46,774 nt of DNA from an uncultured Lachnospiraceae bacterium (GTDB lineage Bacteria; Bacillota; Clostridia; Lachnospirales; Lachnospiraceae), in the NCBI GenBank assembly GCA_900542015.1, contig UQLY01000019.1, positions 1 through 46,774 on the forward strand, in the 5' to 3' direction. The first letter of the stretch is position 1. Each line of letters opens with the position of its first letter. A program made the translations under genes and the position numbers. Below the pieces are notes generated by a model that was not told the origin of the DNA, did not search any database, and saw nothing but the letters and a program-made list of their open reading frames with translations. This document shows, piece after piece, positions 33,147 to 41,062 of this stretch.

Positions 33147-34352
33147 TTACTGCGCCGCTCTTTCAACAACCCATTCCAGGCTGTACTGATCGATATAGCT
33201 TTGGATATCCTCTAAAGTTGCGTCGGGATTATATCTTCTGCACATGTTCCGGATCTCTTCCGCCGTAAAGATCTGATGGTCGGGATTATCAATATACTGA
33301 CTGTAGTTCTTGCAGTCCTGCGCGCTCTTTACTTCGATCTCCGACATATTCAGCACAACCAGATCGTCCGATAAAGGCGTACCGTCTACGGCGTTGTAAA
33401 GGACTACAAAATCAAACAGGGACTCAATGCCTACGCCGCCCGCCACGTATACGAGATAACCGGATTCAAACGCCTCGTCCATGCCTTCAAAGGCGTCGAA
33501 GGTTCCCACTTTAACCGCGCCCGGTTCGGTCATGGTAGAAAGGGTATTCATAACCGTTTCGCCCGCGCCTACGCTGGATGCGCCCAATACAATCGCGTCC
33601 ATATCCTGATAGGAATTGATAAAGTTTTCAATTCCCGCCGCAATTGTCTGCGTGCTGGAATCCGTCGGGAAAGGAAATTCCGCCAGTTTTACAGCGTCCG
33701 TAGATTCAAAACCGCTTTCAAAGCCGTTGTTTCTCGCTACCAGGGGAGAGCTTGCATACAAAGACATTTCTCCGAAATTGGAAACGCCGTATTCTTCCGC
33801 CATGTACTCCACCATACGCTGTGCGTACAGTTCGTCGTTTTCAAAGCCGTCCACCACATAATATTCATAGCCTTCCACCGTTGTCTTGATCGTATCGTCG
33901 GTAATATCGCGGAACATCAGTCCGAAATATACCTGATTCTGCTCGCAGTAAGCCGCTACCTGCTGTACCGCCGCATTGTCCATGGGCATCATGAGAATCC
34001 CTTCGCACCCCGCCGCCACCATATTCTGACAGGTGGTCAGCTGCGCCGCCGCGTCATAATCGCCAAACGCCCAGGTAAGGTCCACATCCATCGCTTCCGC
34101 CGCAAAATTCAGATAGGAATATACGGCGGCTCCCATGGTGTCGTCTTTTCCGTACAGAATAACACCGATTTTTCTGGTTCCCGCACTTTGGACGCTCTCC
34201 TCTTCCTTTGCATCCGTCTCCTCCACGGGCTGCTCGCTCTCTGTCTGCGCGTTGTCGGCGCCTTTTTCGTCCGCTGCCGCAGATCCGCAGCCGGCAAGCA
34301 TGGTGATCATCATCGCTGCCGACATCAAAATTGCTATCACTTTTTTCTTCAT
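33147..34352 (-). CDS. Type 1 substrate-binding lipoprotein of the ABC transporter
   Basis: 401 aa. A lipoprotein signal (MKKKVIAILMSAAMM, lipobox LAGC) precedes an acidic linker of ~35 residues and a periplasmic-binding-protein type 1 fold (KIGVILYGKDDTMGAAVYSY, CEGILMMPMDNAAVQQVAAY, IVLGASSVGAGETVMN, KVGTFDAFEGMDEAF). It should bind the sugar or related ligand outside the membrane and deliver it to the two permeases. The C-terminal ~60 residues are a helical extension. GGAGGT precedes the ATG. The ligand is unknown. Confidence 0.9.
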   Translation of the reverse strand: MKKKVIAILMSAAMMITMLAGCGSAAADEKGADNAQTESEQPVEETDAKEEESVQSAGTRKIGVILYGKDDTMGAAVYSYLNFAAEAMDVDLTWAFGDYDAAAQLTTCQNMVAAGCEGILMMPMDNAAVQQVAAYCEQNQVYFGLMFRDITDDTIKTTVEGYEYYVVDGFENDELYAQRMVEYMAEEYGVSNFGEMSLYASSPLVARNNGFESGFESTDAVKLAEFPFPTDSSTQTIAAGIENFINSYQDMDAIVLGASSVGAGETVMNTLSTMTEPGAVKVGTFDAFEGMDEAFESGYLVYVAGGVGIESLFDFVVLYNAVDGTPLSDDLVVLNMSEIEVKSAQDCKNYSQYIDNPDHQIFTAEEIRNMCRRYNPDATLEDIQSYIDQYSLEWVVERAAQ

Positions 34353-34411
34353 AAAGTAACCTCCTTCATTTTCATTGTTGTGTATATAATTCCGCGCGCC
34401 GGATTTATAAC

Positions 34412-35350
34412 TCAGATTACAATTTCATTTCTTCCCCGGTCCATGGTAATCACGACCGCAGCCAGGAAAATTACCGCTTTGATAATGCTGACCATATTGG
34501 CGTCGATCCCCCACAGGACAAGTCCGTTATTTAAGAAATAATAGATTAACGTCCCGACTACCGCCGAGCGGATCTTGGTATTGGACCCGCCGGTTAAGGG
34601 AATGCCGCCCAAGGTTAAGGACAACAGAACCTCAGTCTCAAAATTGGTTCCCGTGGAACCCGTAACGCCGCCGGTCCTGACCATGGTCATAAACGCCGCA
34701 AGCCCCACGCAGATCCCGCTGATGGCAAAAGCGATCGTCTTATACTTTCCTATGGATATTCCAGAAAGCTTCGCCGTCCGCGGATTGGAACCGATGAGTT
34801 TATTATATTTACCGATTTTTGTATAGCGGAACAAATAAAACCCGATTGCAAATACCACAAGGACGATCCCCAGATAAAAGGGCAGCGTGCTCATGGAAGT
34901 AACGTTCCCCGGCAGGAACATGGGCTTATTGGCATATGCCGCCTGCGCCACGCCCTTCCCCGCAAACATCACGCAAAGTCCCGCCATAAACGCGGGGATT
35001 CCCGCCTTTACATGGATCAGGGAGGTAAAAAGTCCGCAGAGGATACCCACCGCCACGCAAATCACAACCAGCCATCCGAATCCGATCTTCTCGCAGACAA
35101 AGAATGAAATGACCGAACACAGCGCCAGGGCGCCGCCCAGGGAAAAATCCAGATTGTTGTGAGCCATGACAAAGGTACAGCCAACGGCTCCCACCATAGT
35201 TATCGCGCTCTGGGTAATAATCAGCTTCATATTATCCACCGTGGCAAATTTTCCGTCCGTCGTAAGCGCAAACAACAGAAATACAATCATCAGCCCAAGA
35301 TAAGGAATTACCGGTTTTATCATCTTTTTTATTTTTTCTCGTTTATCCAT
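34412..35350 (-). CDS. Ribose-type ABC transporter permease (first)
   Basis: 312 aa from the ATG at 35350, which is eight bases from AGGAG (an ATG at 35356 is too close). Eight or more transmembrane helices are evident, with LIGSNPRTAKLSGISIGKYK and VLLSLTLGGIPLTGGSNTK, both typical of BPD_transp_2 permeases. It starts 11 bases after the ATPase gene and probably pairs with the second permease. Confidence 0.9.
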   Translation of the reverse strand: MDKREKIKKMIKPVIPYLGLMIVFLLFALTTDGKFATVDNMKLIITQSAITMVGAVGCTFVMAHNNLDFSLGGALALCSVISFFVCEKIGFGWLVVICVAVGILCGLFTSLIHVKAGIPAFMAGLCVMFAGKGVAQAAYANKPMFLPGNVTSMSTLPFYLGIVLVVFAIGFYLFRYTKIGKYNKLIGSNPRTAKLSGISIGKYKTIAFAISGICVGLAAFMTMVRTGGVTGSTGTNFETEVLLSLTLGGIPLTGGSNTKIRSAVVGTLIYYFLNNGLVLWGIDANMVSIIKAVIFLAAVVITMDRGRNEIVI

Positions 35351-35361
35351 TCTCATATCTC

Positions 35362-36858
35362 CTAAATAATCTTTTGAATCAGCATCTGCTCCGTTACGCT
35401 TTCTCTGGCAAATTCCCCGGTCATGCGTCCGTCCTTCATAATCAAAATCCGGTCCGACATGCCGATGAGCTCCGGCATCTCCTCGGATACCATAATGATC
35501 GATTTGCCCGCTTTTTTCAGTTCCTCCATCAGCCCGTAGATCGACGCCTTGACTCCGATATCAATTCCCCGGGTGGGACAGTCCATGATCAGAATTTCCG
35601 AATCATTGGCAAGCCATTTTGCGACGACTACCTTTTGCTTGTTGCCGCCGGACAACTCCTTTACCTGCTGCTCCATATCCCGCATTTTGATCTCCAGCCG
35701 CCCGGACATCTTTTTCGCGAGTTCCTTTTCCTTTTTGGGAGAAATAAATCCCTTCCGGGACATGTGCCCCAGAGACGCTACGGTAATGTTATCTCTGATA
35801 CTGGTTGTCATGAACAAAGACTCCTGGTCTCTGTCCTTCGGCAGATAAGCGATCTTTGCTTTCATCGCGTCCGTCGTGGACCGAATGACCTTTCCGTCAG
35901 CGCAGACGGTAACCGTACCTTTTTCCGGCTTGTCCGCCCCGTATAGGATCTTGCATAATTCGTGCATCCCGCATTCGGTCAGACCTCCAAGCCCGAGGAT
36001 CTCTCCCTTATGTAATTGGAAGCTGATATCCTTTAAAATGCCTTTGGAAATGTTTTTGACATCCAGCACCACCGTTTTCTCCCAGCTTCCCCCGGTTTCC
36101 TCCCGGTAATAGTGCCCCGTCAGCTCCCTGCCGATCATATGCTTTCTCATATGATCCGGCGTCACGTCGTCTCCGCTTAGTTTTGTAATATAAACGCCGT
36201 CCCTGAGGATTTCCGCCGTATCGCACACCTTCTGCACCTCTTCCAGATCATGGGAAATAAAGATAACGCCTTTCTTTTCCTTCTTCATCGTTTCAATGAT
36301 CCGGTAAATCATATCCCTTCCCTTCTGGGAAAGCGCCGTCGTCGTCTCATCCACAATCAGCACATCCGGTTTGTGATACATGGCTCTCGCCACCTCTATC
36401 AACTTTCTTGTCTCAAAGCTCAGCTTCTCCACCGGCATTTTCGGATCAATATCTCCAGCGCCTACGGAAACCAGGATTTCCTTCGCCGCCTGATTCATTT
36501 TCTTTCTTCGCACATTCAGCGCGCAGCCAAATTCCTTTTCCATCCCCAGAAAAATATTTTCCGCCGCAGTCATACCGCTTATGGTCCCAAGCTCCTGCGC
36601 CAGTACCGCAATGCCCTTGCTGCGGGATTCAAGAATCGTCTCCGGTTCAAAAGGCTTCCCCAGAAACTTCACGGTGCCTCCGTCTTTTTTTACAGCGCCC
36701 GTGATCGCCGCCGCCAGAGTAGATTTTCCGGAACCGTTTTCGCCGATCAGCGCCATGACCTCTCCCTCGTGGAGTTTCAGCTCTACGCCTTTTAATGCCC
36801 TTGTAGCGCCGAAGCTTTTATATATTCCGTCCGCCTCCAGCAAAATCTTTTCTTCCAT
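35362..36858 (-). CDS. Ribose-type ABC transporter ATP-binding protein (two fused domains)
   Basis: 498 aa, the RbsA/MglA layout. Domain 1 has Walker A GENGSGKSTLAAAI, the signature-like LSFETRKLIEVARAM and Walker B DVLIVDETTTAL. Domain 2 has an altered Walker A (GLGGLTECGMHELCKIL), the signature ELSGGNKQKVVVAKWL and ILIMDCPTRGID. As in this family, the second site is degenerate. It powers uptake of a sugar-like ligand with the two permeases. The ATG lies three bases after the GH3 stop, with AAAGGAG inside the end of GH3. Confidence 0.94.
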   Translation of the reverse strand: MEEKILLEADGIYKSFGATRALKGVELKLHEGEVMALIGENGSGKSTLAAAITGAVKKDGGTVKFLGKPFEPETILESRSKGIAVLAQELGTISGMTAAENIFLGMEKEFGCALNVRRKKMNQAAKEILVSVGAGDIDPKMPVEKLSFETRKLIEVARAMYHKPDVLIVDETTTALSQKGRDMIYRIIETMKKEKKGVIFISHDLEEVQKVCDTAEILRDGVYITKLSGDDVTPDHMRKHMIGRELTGHYYREETGGSWEKTVVLDVKNISKGILKDISFQLHKGEILGLGGLTECGMHELCKILYGADKPEKGTVTVCADGKVIRSTTDAMKAKIAYLPKDRDQESLFMTTSIRDNITVASLGHMSRKGFISPKKEKELAKKMSGRLEIKMRDMEQQVKELSGGNKQKVVVAKWLANDSEILIMDCPTRGIDIGVKASIYGLMEELKKAGKSIIMVSEEMPELIGMSDRILIMKDGRMTGEFARESVTEQMLIQKII

Positions 36859-36861
36859 GCT

Positions 36862-39183
36862 CTATCTCCTTTCATCGTCCCGCATCTGCGTCTTTTTTAA
36901 CCGTTCCAAAAGTTCCGCCAACTGTTCCTTTGAAAAAACGCCGTCCGTAAAACTGATCAGCGAACGCAGGGGCAGTTCCCGTACAAACGCCGGAATACGC
37001 TCTTTTTGCAGTTTCCCGCTTTCATCCCGGACGCCGCCGACTCCCATGGTTTCTAAAAGAGACGGCAATACTTCTTCCATGACTTCTTTCGTACCGGAAG
37101 ACTCCAGCAAATCCCCGATCAACGTATTGCGGTCAATTTTAATCTTCTTTATCTGCACCGGTTCCACATAGATCCGCTTTTCACAAAGAATCGTTTCACA
37201 GTCGGAACCGATCTGTATTTTATAGGTTCCGGGAGCCGTGTACCAATCGTGAATAGTTACATCATAAAACGCGAACGCTCTTTTATCCATGGTAATATTT
37301 ACCCGTTTTTCCTCCCCCGGCAAAAGCGCTGCCTTTTCAAATCCCTTTAACTCCCGAAGGGGTCTTAATACGGGCGCTGCAGCGGCGTCGGGTTCCACAT
37401 AGAGCTGGATAAGCGCCTTTCCCGCTCTTGTCCCCGCATTCCGCACCGTGACCGCGGCGCAAAACTCCGTCTTTCCTTCCGCTTCCGGAAAATCCGGTGC
37501 AAAAACCTCTAAATCCCGAAATTCAAATTCCGTATAGCTTAGACCGAATCCAAAGGGAAACAGCACCTGCTTTTTCTTGCTCAGATAATAGCGGTACCCC
37601 ACAAACACGCCTTCCCGATAATCCGTTTCGTCATACCTCCCCGGAAAGTCCAGGTAACAGGGCGTATCCTCAATACGCAGGGGAAAGGTTTCCGCAAGAT
37701 GCCCGCAAGGATTCACTTTCCCAAACAGCGTGTCCATAATCGCCTTTCCGCACGCCTCTCCGCCAAGATACGCTTCCAGTACGGCAGGCACCCGGTCAAT
37801 CCACGGCATTGTCACAGGCGAGCCGTTTTGCAGGACGACGACGGTATCAGGCTGCGCCTCACTGATCAGGCGGATCAATCTGTTTTGCTCCGAAGGCAGC
37901 TTCAGATGTCTGCGGTCATAGCTTTCGGATTCATAGCTTTCGGGCAGTCCCGCAAATACGACGGCGTAATCTGCATTTTTTGCCGCTTTTACCGCCTCTT
38001 CGACCAGAACCTCATCCTGTCCCTTTTTGTCCTGCCCATTTGCATCATAACCTTTTGCATAGAGGAACGTAACCGCCGGAAAATCCTCGGCTGCACTTAT
38101 GGGAGCGTCTACCTTCCAACTGTTGATATGGGAACTTCCCCCTCCTTCATATCTGGGCTGCTCTGCAAACGCTCCGATCAGAGCAACCGTAACGCCTTTC
38201 GTCGGCAGAGGCAGCAGATTCCTTTGGTTTTTTAATAATACCATACTCTCCGCCGCAATCTTTTGGGCAAGTTTATGTTCTTTCCCATAATCGATCCGGA
38301 CGGTTTGTTTGCATTCATGCTTACGGCTCAGTTCCAATATCCTGAGCGCCGCCGCATCCAGAACCGCTTCTTCCAGTGCGCCCTTTTCCACCGCTTCCGC
38401 AATCTCCCGGTCGCTGCCGCCTCCCGAAGCGGGCATTTCCAGATCCACGCCTGCCGCAAGCCCTGTCACGCGATCGCACACAGCGCCCCAGTCCGTCACG
38501 ACAACGCCTTCAAATCCCCATTTTTCTCTTAAAAGCTCCGTCAACAGCCATTTATTTTCCGCCGCAAAAACGTGATTGATCCGATTATAGGAACACATGA
38601 TCAGATCGGGCGACGCTTCCTTCACAATTCGTTCAAACGCCGGCAGGTAGATTTCAAACAACGCGCGTTCGTCCACATTGGCGGAAACGCTCATCCTTCT
38701 GGTCTCCTGGTTGTTGACCGCAAAATGCTTGACGCACGCCGAAGTTCCCTGTTCCTGCATTCCCTTCACATATTCCGCCGCGAGGATTCCCGTCACATAG
38801 GGGTCTTCCGATAAATATTCAAAATTTCTGCCGCCCAGAGGCGAACGCTTGATATTGACCGCCGGTCCCAGCAAAACGCCGATCCGCTCCGCCATACATT
38901 CCCTTCCGAGCGCCGCGCCCATTTCATGCCACAACTGCCTGTCAAAGGACGCCGCCATGCCCGCCGCGGTGGGAAAACAAATGTAGCTTTTGGAAGTATG
39001 AAAATCCAGATAGGAATCCTCTTCGCTCTGTTTCCTGATTCCATAAGGTCCATCGCTCATAAAAATTTCCTTTACGCCCAACCTCTTTACCGGTTTGGTC
39101 TTCCAGAAGGTCAGCCCGGAACACAAGGACGCCTTTTCCTCCAGTGTCATTTCTTCTAACAGCTTTTTACAATCCATTTGCAT
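36862..39183 (-). CDS. Glycoside hydrolase family 3 enzyme (beta-glucosidase-like)
   Basis: 773 aa from the ATG at 39183 (GGGAGGA upstream; the in-frame ATG at 39219 is rejected). It has a TIM-barrel GH3 N-domain with KHFAVNNQETRR and the nucleophile Asp231 in VVTDWGAV. The alpha/beta sandwich C-domain (VALIGAFAEQPRYEGGGSSH, FAGLPESYESE) and a fibronectin III-like end (YVEPDAAAAPVLRPLRELKGF) follow. There is no signal peptide, so it hydrolyses imported oligosaccharides in the cytoplasm. It is first in the operon with its transporter, divergent from a MerR regulator. The last ~70 residues are a helical extension. Confidence 0.94.
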   Translation of the reverse strand: MQMDCKKLLEEMTLEEKASLCSGLTFWKTKPVKRLGVKEIFMSDGPYGIRKQSEEDSYLDFHTSKSYICFPTAAGMAASFDRQLWHEMGAALGRECMAERIGVLLGPAVNIKRSPLGGRNFEYLSEDPYVTGILAAEYVKGMQEQGTSACVKHFAVNNQETRRMSVSANVDERALFEIYLPAFERIVKEASPDLIMCSYNRINHVFAAENKWLLTELLREKWGFEGVVVTDWGAVCDRVTGLAAGVDLEMPASGGGSDREIAEAVEKGALEEAVLDAAALRILELSRKHECKQTVRIDYGKEHKLAQKIAAESMVLLKNQRNLLPLPTKGVTVALIGAFAEQPRYEGGGSSHINSWKVDAPISAAEDFPAVTFLYAKGYDANGQDKKGQDEVLVEEAVKAAKNADYAVVFAGLPESYESESYDRRHLKLPSEQNRLIRLISEAQPDTVVVLQNGSPVTMPWIDRVPAVLEAYLGGEACGKAIMDTLFGKVNPCGHLAETFPLRIEDTPCYLDFPGRYDETDYREGVFVGYRYYLSKKKQVLFPFGFGLSYTEFEFRDLEVFAPDFPEAEGKTEFCAAVTVRNAGTRAGKALIQLYVEPDAAAAPVLRPLRELKGFEKAALLPGEEKRVNITMDKRAFAFYDVTIHDWYTAPGTYKIQIGSDCETILCEKRIYVEPVQIKKIKIDRNTLIGDLLESSGTKEVMEEVLPSLLETMGVGGVRDESGKLQKERIPAFVRELPLRSLISFTDGVFSKEQLAELLERLKKTQMRDDERR

Positions 39184-39197
39184 CCATTCCTCCCTTC

Positions 39198-39291
39198 TTT
39201 TGTGCAATATTTTGTGCAATGTTGTATTTTTTCTCTTGTTTTTTATCTATCTTTCATTTAAGATTATTCTAAACTATAATGTAACATTATA
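39198..39291. promoter_or_regulatory. Divergent control region between GH3 and merR
   Basis: A perfect palindrome TATAATGT-A-ACATTATA (39275-39291) gives a TATAAT on each strand and may serve as both -10 elements and operator. A direct repeat TTTTGTGCAAT (39198-39208 and 39210-39220, 12-base period) lies in the GH3 leader and could bind another regulator. Confidence 0.5.
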
Positions 39292-39330
39292 CTCAATGTA
39301 CAAAACAGCCAATATGAGAGGAGTTAATTT

Positions 39331-40167
39331 ATGCAAGATGAACAATTTGAAATCGGCACCTTTGCCAAAGCATGCGGCATGACCAAAGCGACTCTGATGC
39401 ACTATGAAAAGATCGGGCTGTTTCAACCGGAATCCGTCGGTGAAAACGGCTACCGCTATTACAGCGAAAACCAGATTTACCAGATCGAGACCATTTCCCA
39501 GCTCCGCTATCTGGACATGTCCCTGACGGATATCAAGGACTTTTTATATCACAATACAAAAGAAGAAAATCTGGAAATCCTGAAAGAAAATTTAAGAAAT
39601 GTAGAAGAGAAGATTTTCCGTTATGAGCATATCCAGCGCCTGCTGCAGGCAACCATCAACACCATTGAAGCGGAACCTTATATCCGCCTTGACGAGCCGT
39701 ATATCGAAAAGCTGGCGGAACCCGTTTATTTATACAGTTTTCCCACTTCCAAACGGGACGGTTCCATTACCAAATTTCTTCCCACCCTGCGGGAGTACCT
39801 GCAAAAGTGCCGGAATATCCATATCAACAGCAACGTATCCATCGGCGAAATTGTGCTGCATAAGGATATTATCAACAACACTTTCCGCAAATCCTACGGC
39901 TGCTATCAGTTGGAATATGAAATCGACGACGAAAACTGTCTTGAACGCCCCGCCGGATTCTATCTTTCCATGTTCCACCGGGGCAACAGCGTGGATTTAC
40001 CGGACGTGTACCGCTCGCTGAAACGGTACGCCTTTGAAAACGGCTATATGATCATCAACAATGCCTATGAGGAAGATTTCAGCACGGTAATTTCCGAAAA
40101 CGACCGCTCCCGCTTTATCCTGAAAGTCAGCTTCCAGATTGATTCGCCGGAAGGGACAAAAGGCTAG
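39331..40167 (+). CDS. MerR-family transcriptional regulator with effector-binding domain
   Basis: 278 aa. The N-terminal winged helix (EIGTFAKACGMTKATLMHYE, GYRYYSENQIYQIETISQLR, MSLTDIKDFL) is a clear MerR domain, followed by a coiled-coil dimerization helix (~75-115). The C-terminal ~150 residues resemble GyrI-like or BltR-like effector-binding domains (YRSLKRYAFENGYMIINNAYEED). It probably controls the divergent GH3/ABC operon. AGAGGAG precedes the ATG. Confidence 0.88.
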   Translation: MQDEQFEIGTFAKACGMTKATLMHYEKIGLFQPESVGENGYRYYSENQIYQIETISQLRYLDMSLTDIKDFLYHNTKEENLEILKENLRNVEEKIFRYEHIQRLLQATINTIEAEPYIRLDEPYIEKLAEPVYLYSFPTSKRDGSITKFLPTLREYLQKCRNIHINSNVSIGEIVLHKDIINNTFRKSYGCYQLEYEIDDENCLERPAGFYLSMFHRGNSVDLPDVYRSLKRYAFENGYMIINNAYEEDFSTVISENDRSRFILKVSFQIDSPEGTKG

Positions 40168-40204
40168 GCAAAAATAGCGGTTGTCCCGGTTAGATGCCGG
40201 CTAT

Positions 40205-40350
40205 CCCGGAAAGAAAAACAGACAGATATCACGGAAACACGCTTTCGCTCTATGAAAACGCAGCGGTACGTAAATCCGCAAAATACGCGGATTAAGTACC
40301 GGCGTTTTCATAAAGGTTTCCTTTGATATCTGTCTGTTTTTCTTTCCGGG
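40205..40350. repeat. 146-base nested hairpin with perfect 27-bp arms
   Basis: Positions 40205-40231 are the exact reverse complement of 40324-40350. Inside are more pairs: GGAAAC/GTTTCC (40233-40238, 40316-40321), TATGAAAACGC/GCGTTTTCATA (40251-40261, 40302-40312), GGTAC/GTACC (40265-40269, 40296-40300) and AATCCGC/GCGGATT (40273-40279, 40287-40293). The whole could fold into one rod. No clear terminator T-run follows the outer stem. Confidence 0.88.
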
Positions 40351-40385
40351 GCAGGGTCTGTCTCCTTCCGGGACGCTGCCCTTTC

Positions 40386-40475
40386 TTATTGGGGCAGGGT
40401 TTGCCTCTTGCCGGGGCTGCCTGCCTTTTCTTATTGGGGCGTTGTCTGCCTCTTGCCGGGACTGCCTGCCTTTTC
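40386..40475. repeat. 45-bp tandem repeat (two full copies) next to the long hairpin
   Basis: Two 45-base units (40386-40430 and 40431-40475), beginning TTATTGGGGC and ending CTGCCTGCCTTTTC, differ at a few sites; a shorter, diverged copy precedes them. The G-rich/C-rich strands may form extra secondary structure. Confidence 0.75.
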
Positions 40476-40522
40476 TTTCCGGGGCAGCCCGCTTTTTGAT
40501 GAAATTCCACTGCAAAGGTTGT

Positions 40523-41053
40523 TTATCGCTTCTTCGCCAGGGGAGCAAATATTGTTTTTCGCCCGATGAAGCCGACGATTCTCGTAACGATAATCCCCAG
40601 AAAAGCCCCGCAGCTGTCAATCAAAACGTCCTTCTTAGAGGGAAGCCTGCCCGCCACAAAGGATTGGTGGTACTCATCCAGGCAGGCGAATCCCACGCAG
40701 AAAGCGCCGGCAAACAGCACAAGCCAGATTCCTCTCATGCCGTATACATACAGCGGAAACGCCACGGATACGGCAAGGAGAAAGTATTCGGAAAAATGGG
40801 CGAGTTTTCTTACCGGATAATGATACTTTTCGGCAAACGCCTCAATCTGCGCCTCGCTCCAATCCTTGTCTAAGACTTCGTCCGCCACCGTTACCAGCGC
40901 CTTGCTGACCTGATAGCTGATCGCGCTTGAGTCAGCGCCTCCCTGGGATGAAAAATGAAAGATCATCGCCATCACAAGGATCGCCGGCACAAAGGATAAC
41001 GGCTTTAAAACCAGGCGCAATAATGTTTTGATAAACAACAGGATATATTTCAT
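40523..41053 (-). CDS. VanZ-like family membrane protein
   Basis: 176 aa with four or five transmembrane helices. VanZ-like motifs: FVPAILVMAMIFHFSSQGG near the start, RKLAHFSEYFLLAV, and DEYHQSFVAGRLPSKKDVLID with a conserved Asp/Ser set. VanZ relatives are small membrane proteins, some tied to teicoplanin or other antimicrobial tolerance; the role here is unknown. It starts nine bases after the htpG stop with AAGGAAG upstream, so it is probably on the same transcript. Confidence 0.85.
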   Translation of the reverse strand: MKYILLFIKTLLRLVLKPLSFVPAILVMAMIFHFSSQGGADSSAISYQVSKALVTVADEVLDKDWSEAQIEAFAEKYHYPVRKLAHFSEYFLLAVSVAFPLYVYGMRGIWLVLFAGAFCVGFACLDEYHQSFVAGRLPSKKDVLIDSCGAFLGIIVTRIVGFIGRKTIFAPLAKKR

Positions 41054-41062
41054 AAATCTTCC

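Larger units (their letters stand above)
40168..40522. other. Structured, repeat-rich non-coding gap
   Basis: 355 bases between merR and the vanZ-like gene. It holds a long nested inverted repeat (40205-40350) and a 45-bp tandem repeat (40386-40475), listed separately. Open frames across it are mere by-products of the repeats. Confidence 0.7.

Noticed and set aside
40201..40620. 139-codon minus-strand open frame across the gap between merR and vanZ
   Set aside because: It runs through the long hairpin and the 45-bp repeats, has basic low-complexity composition (repeated RKGRQPRQEA-like text), lacks a good ribosome site and overlaps the vanZ-like gene.
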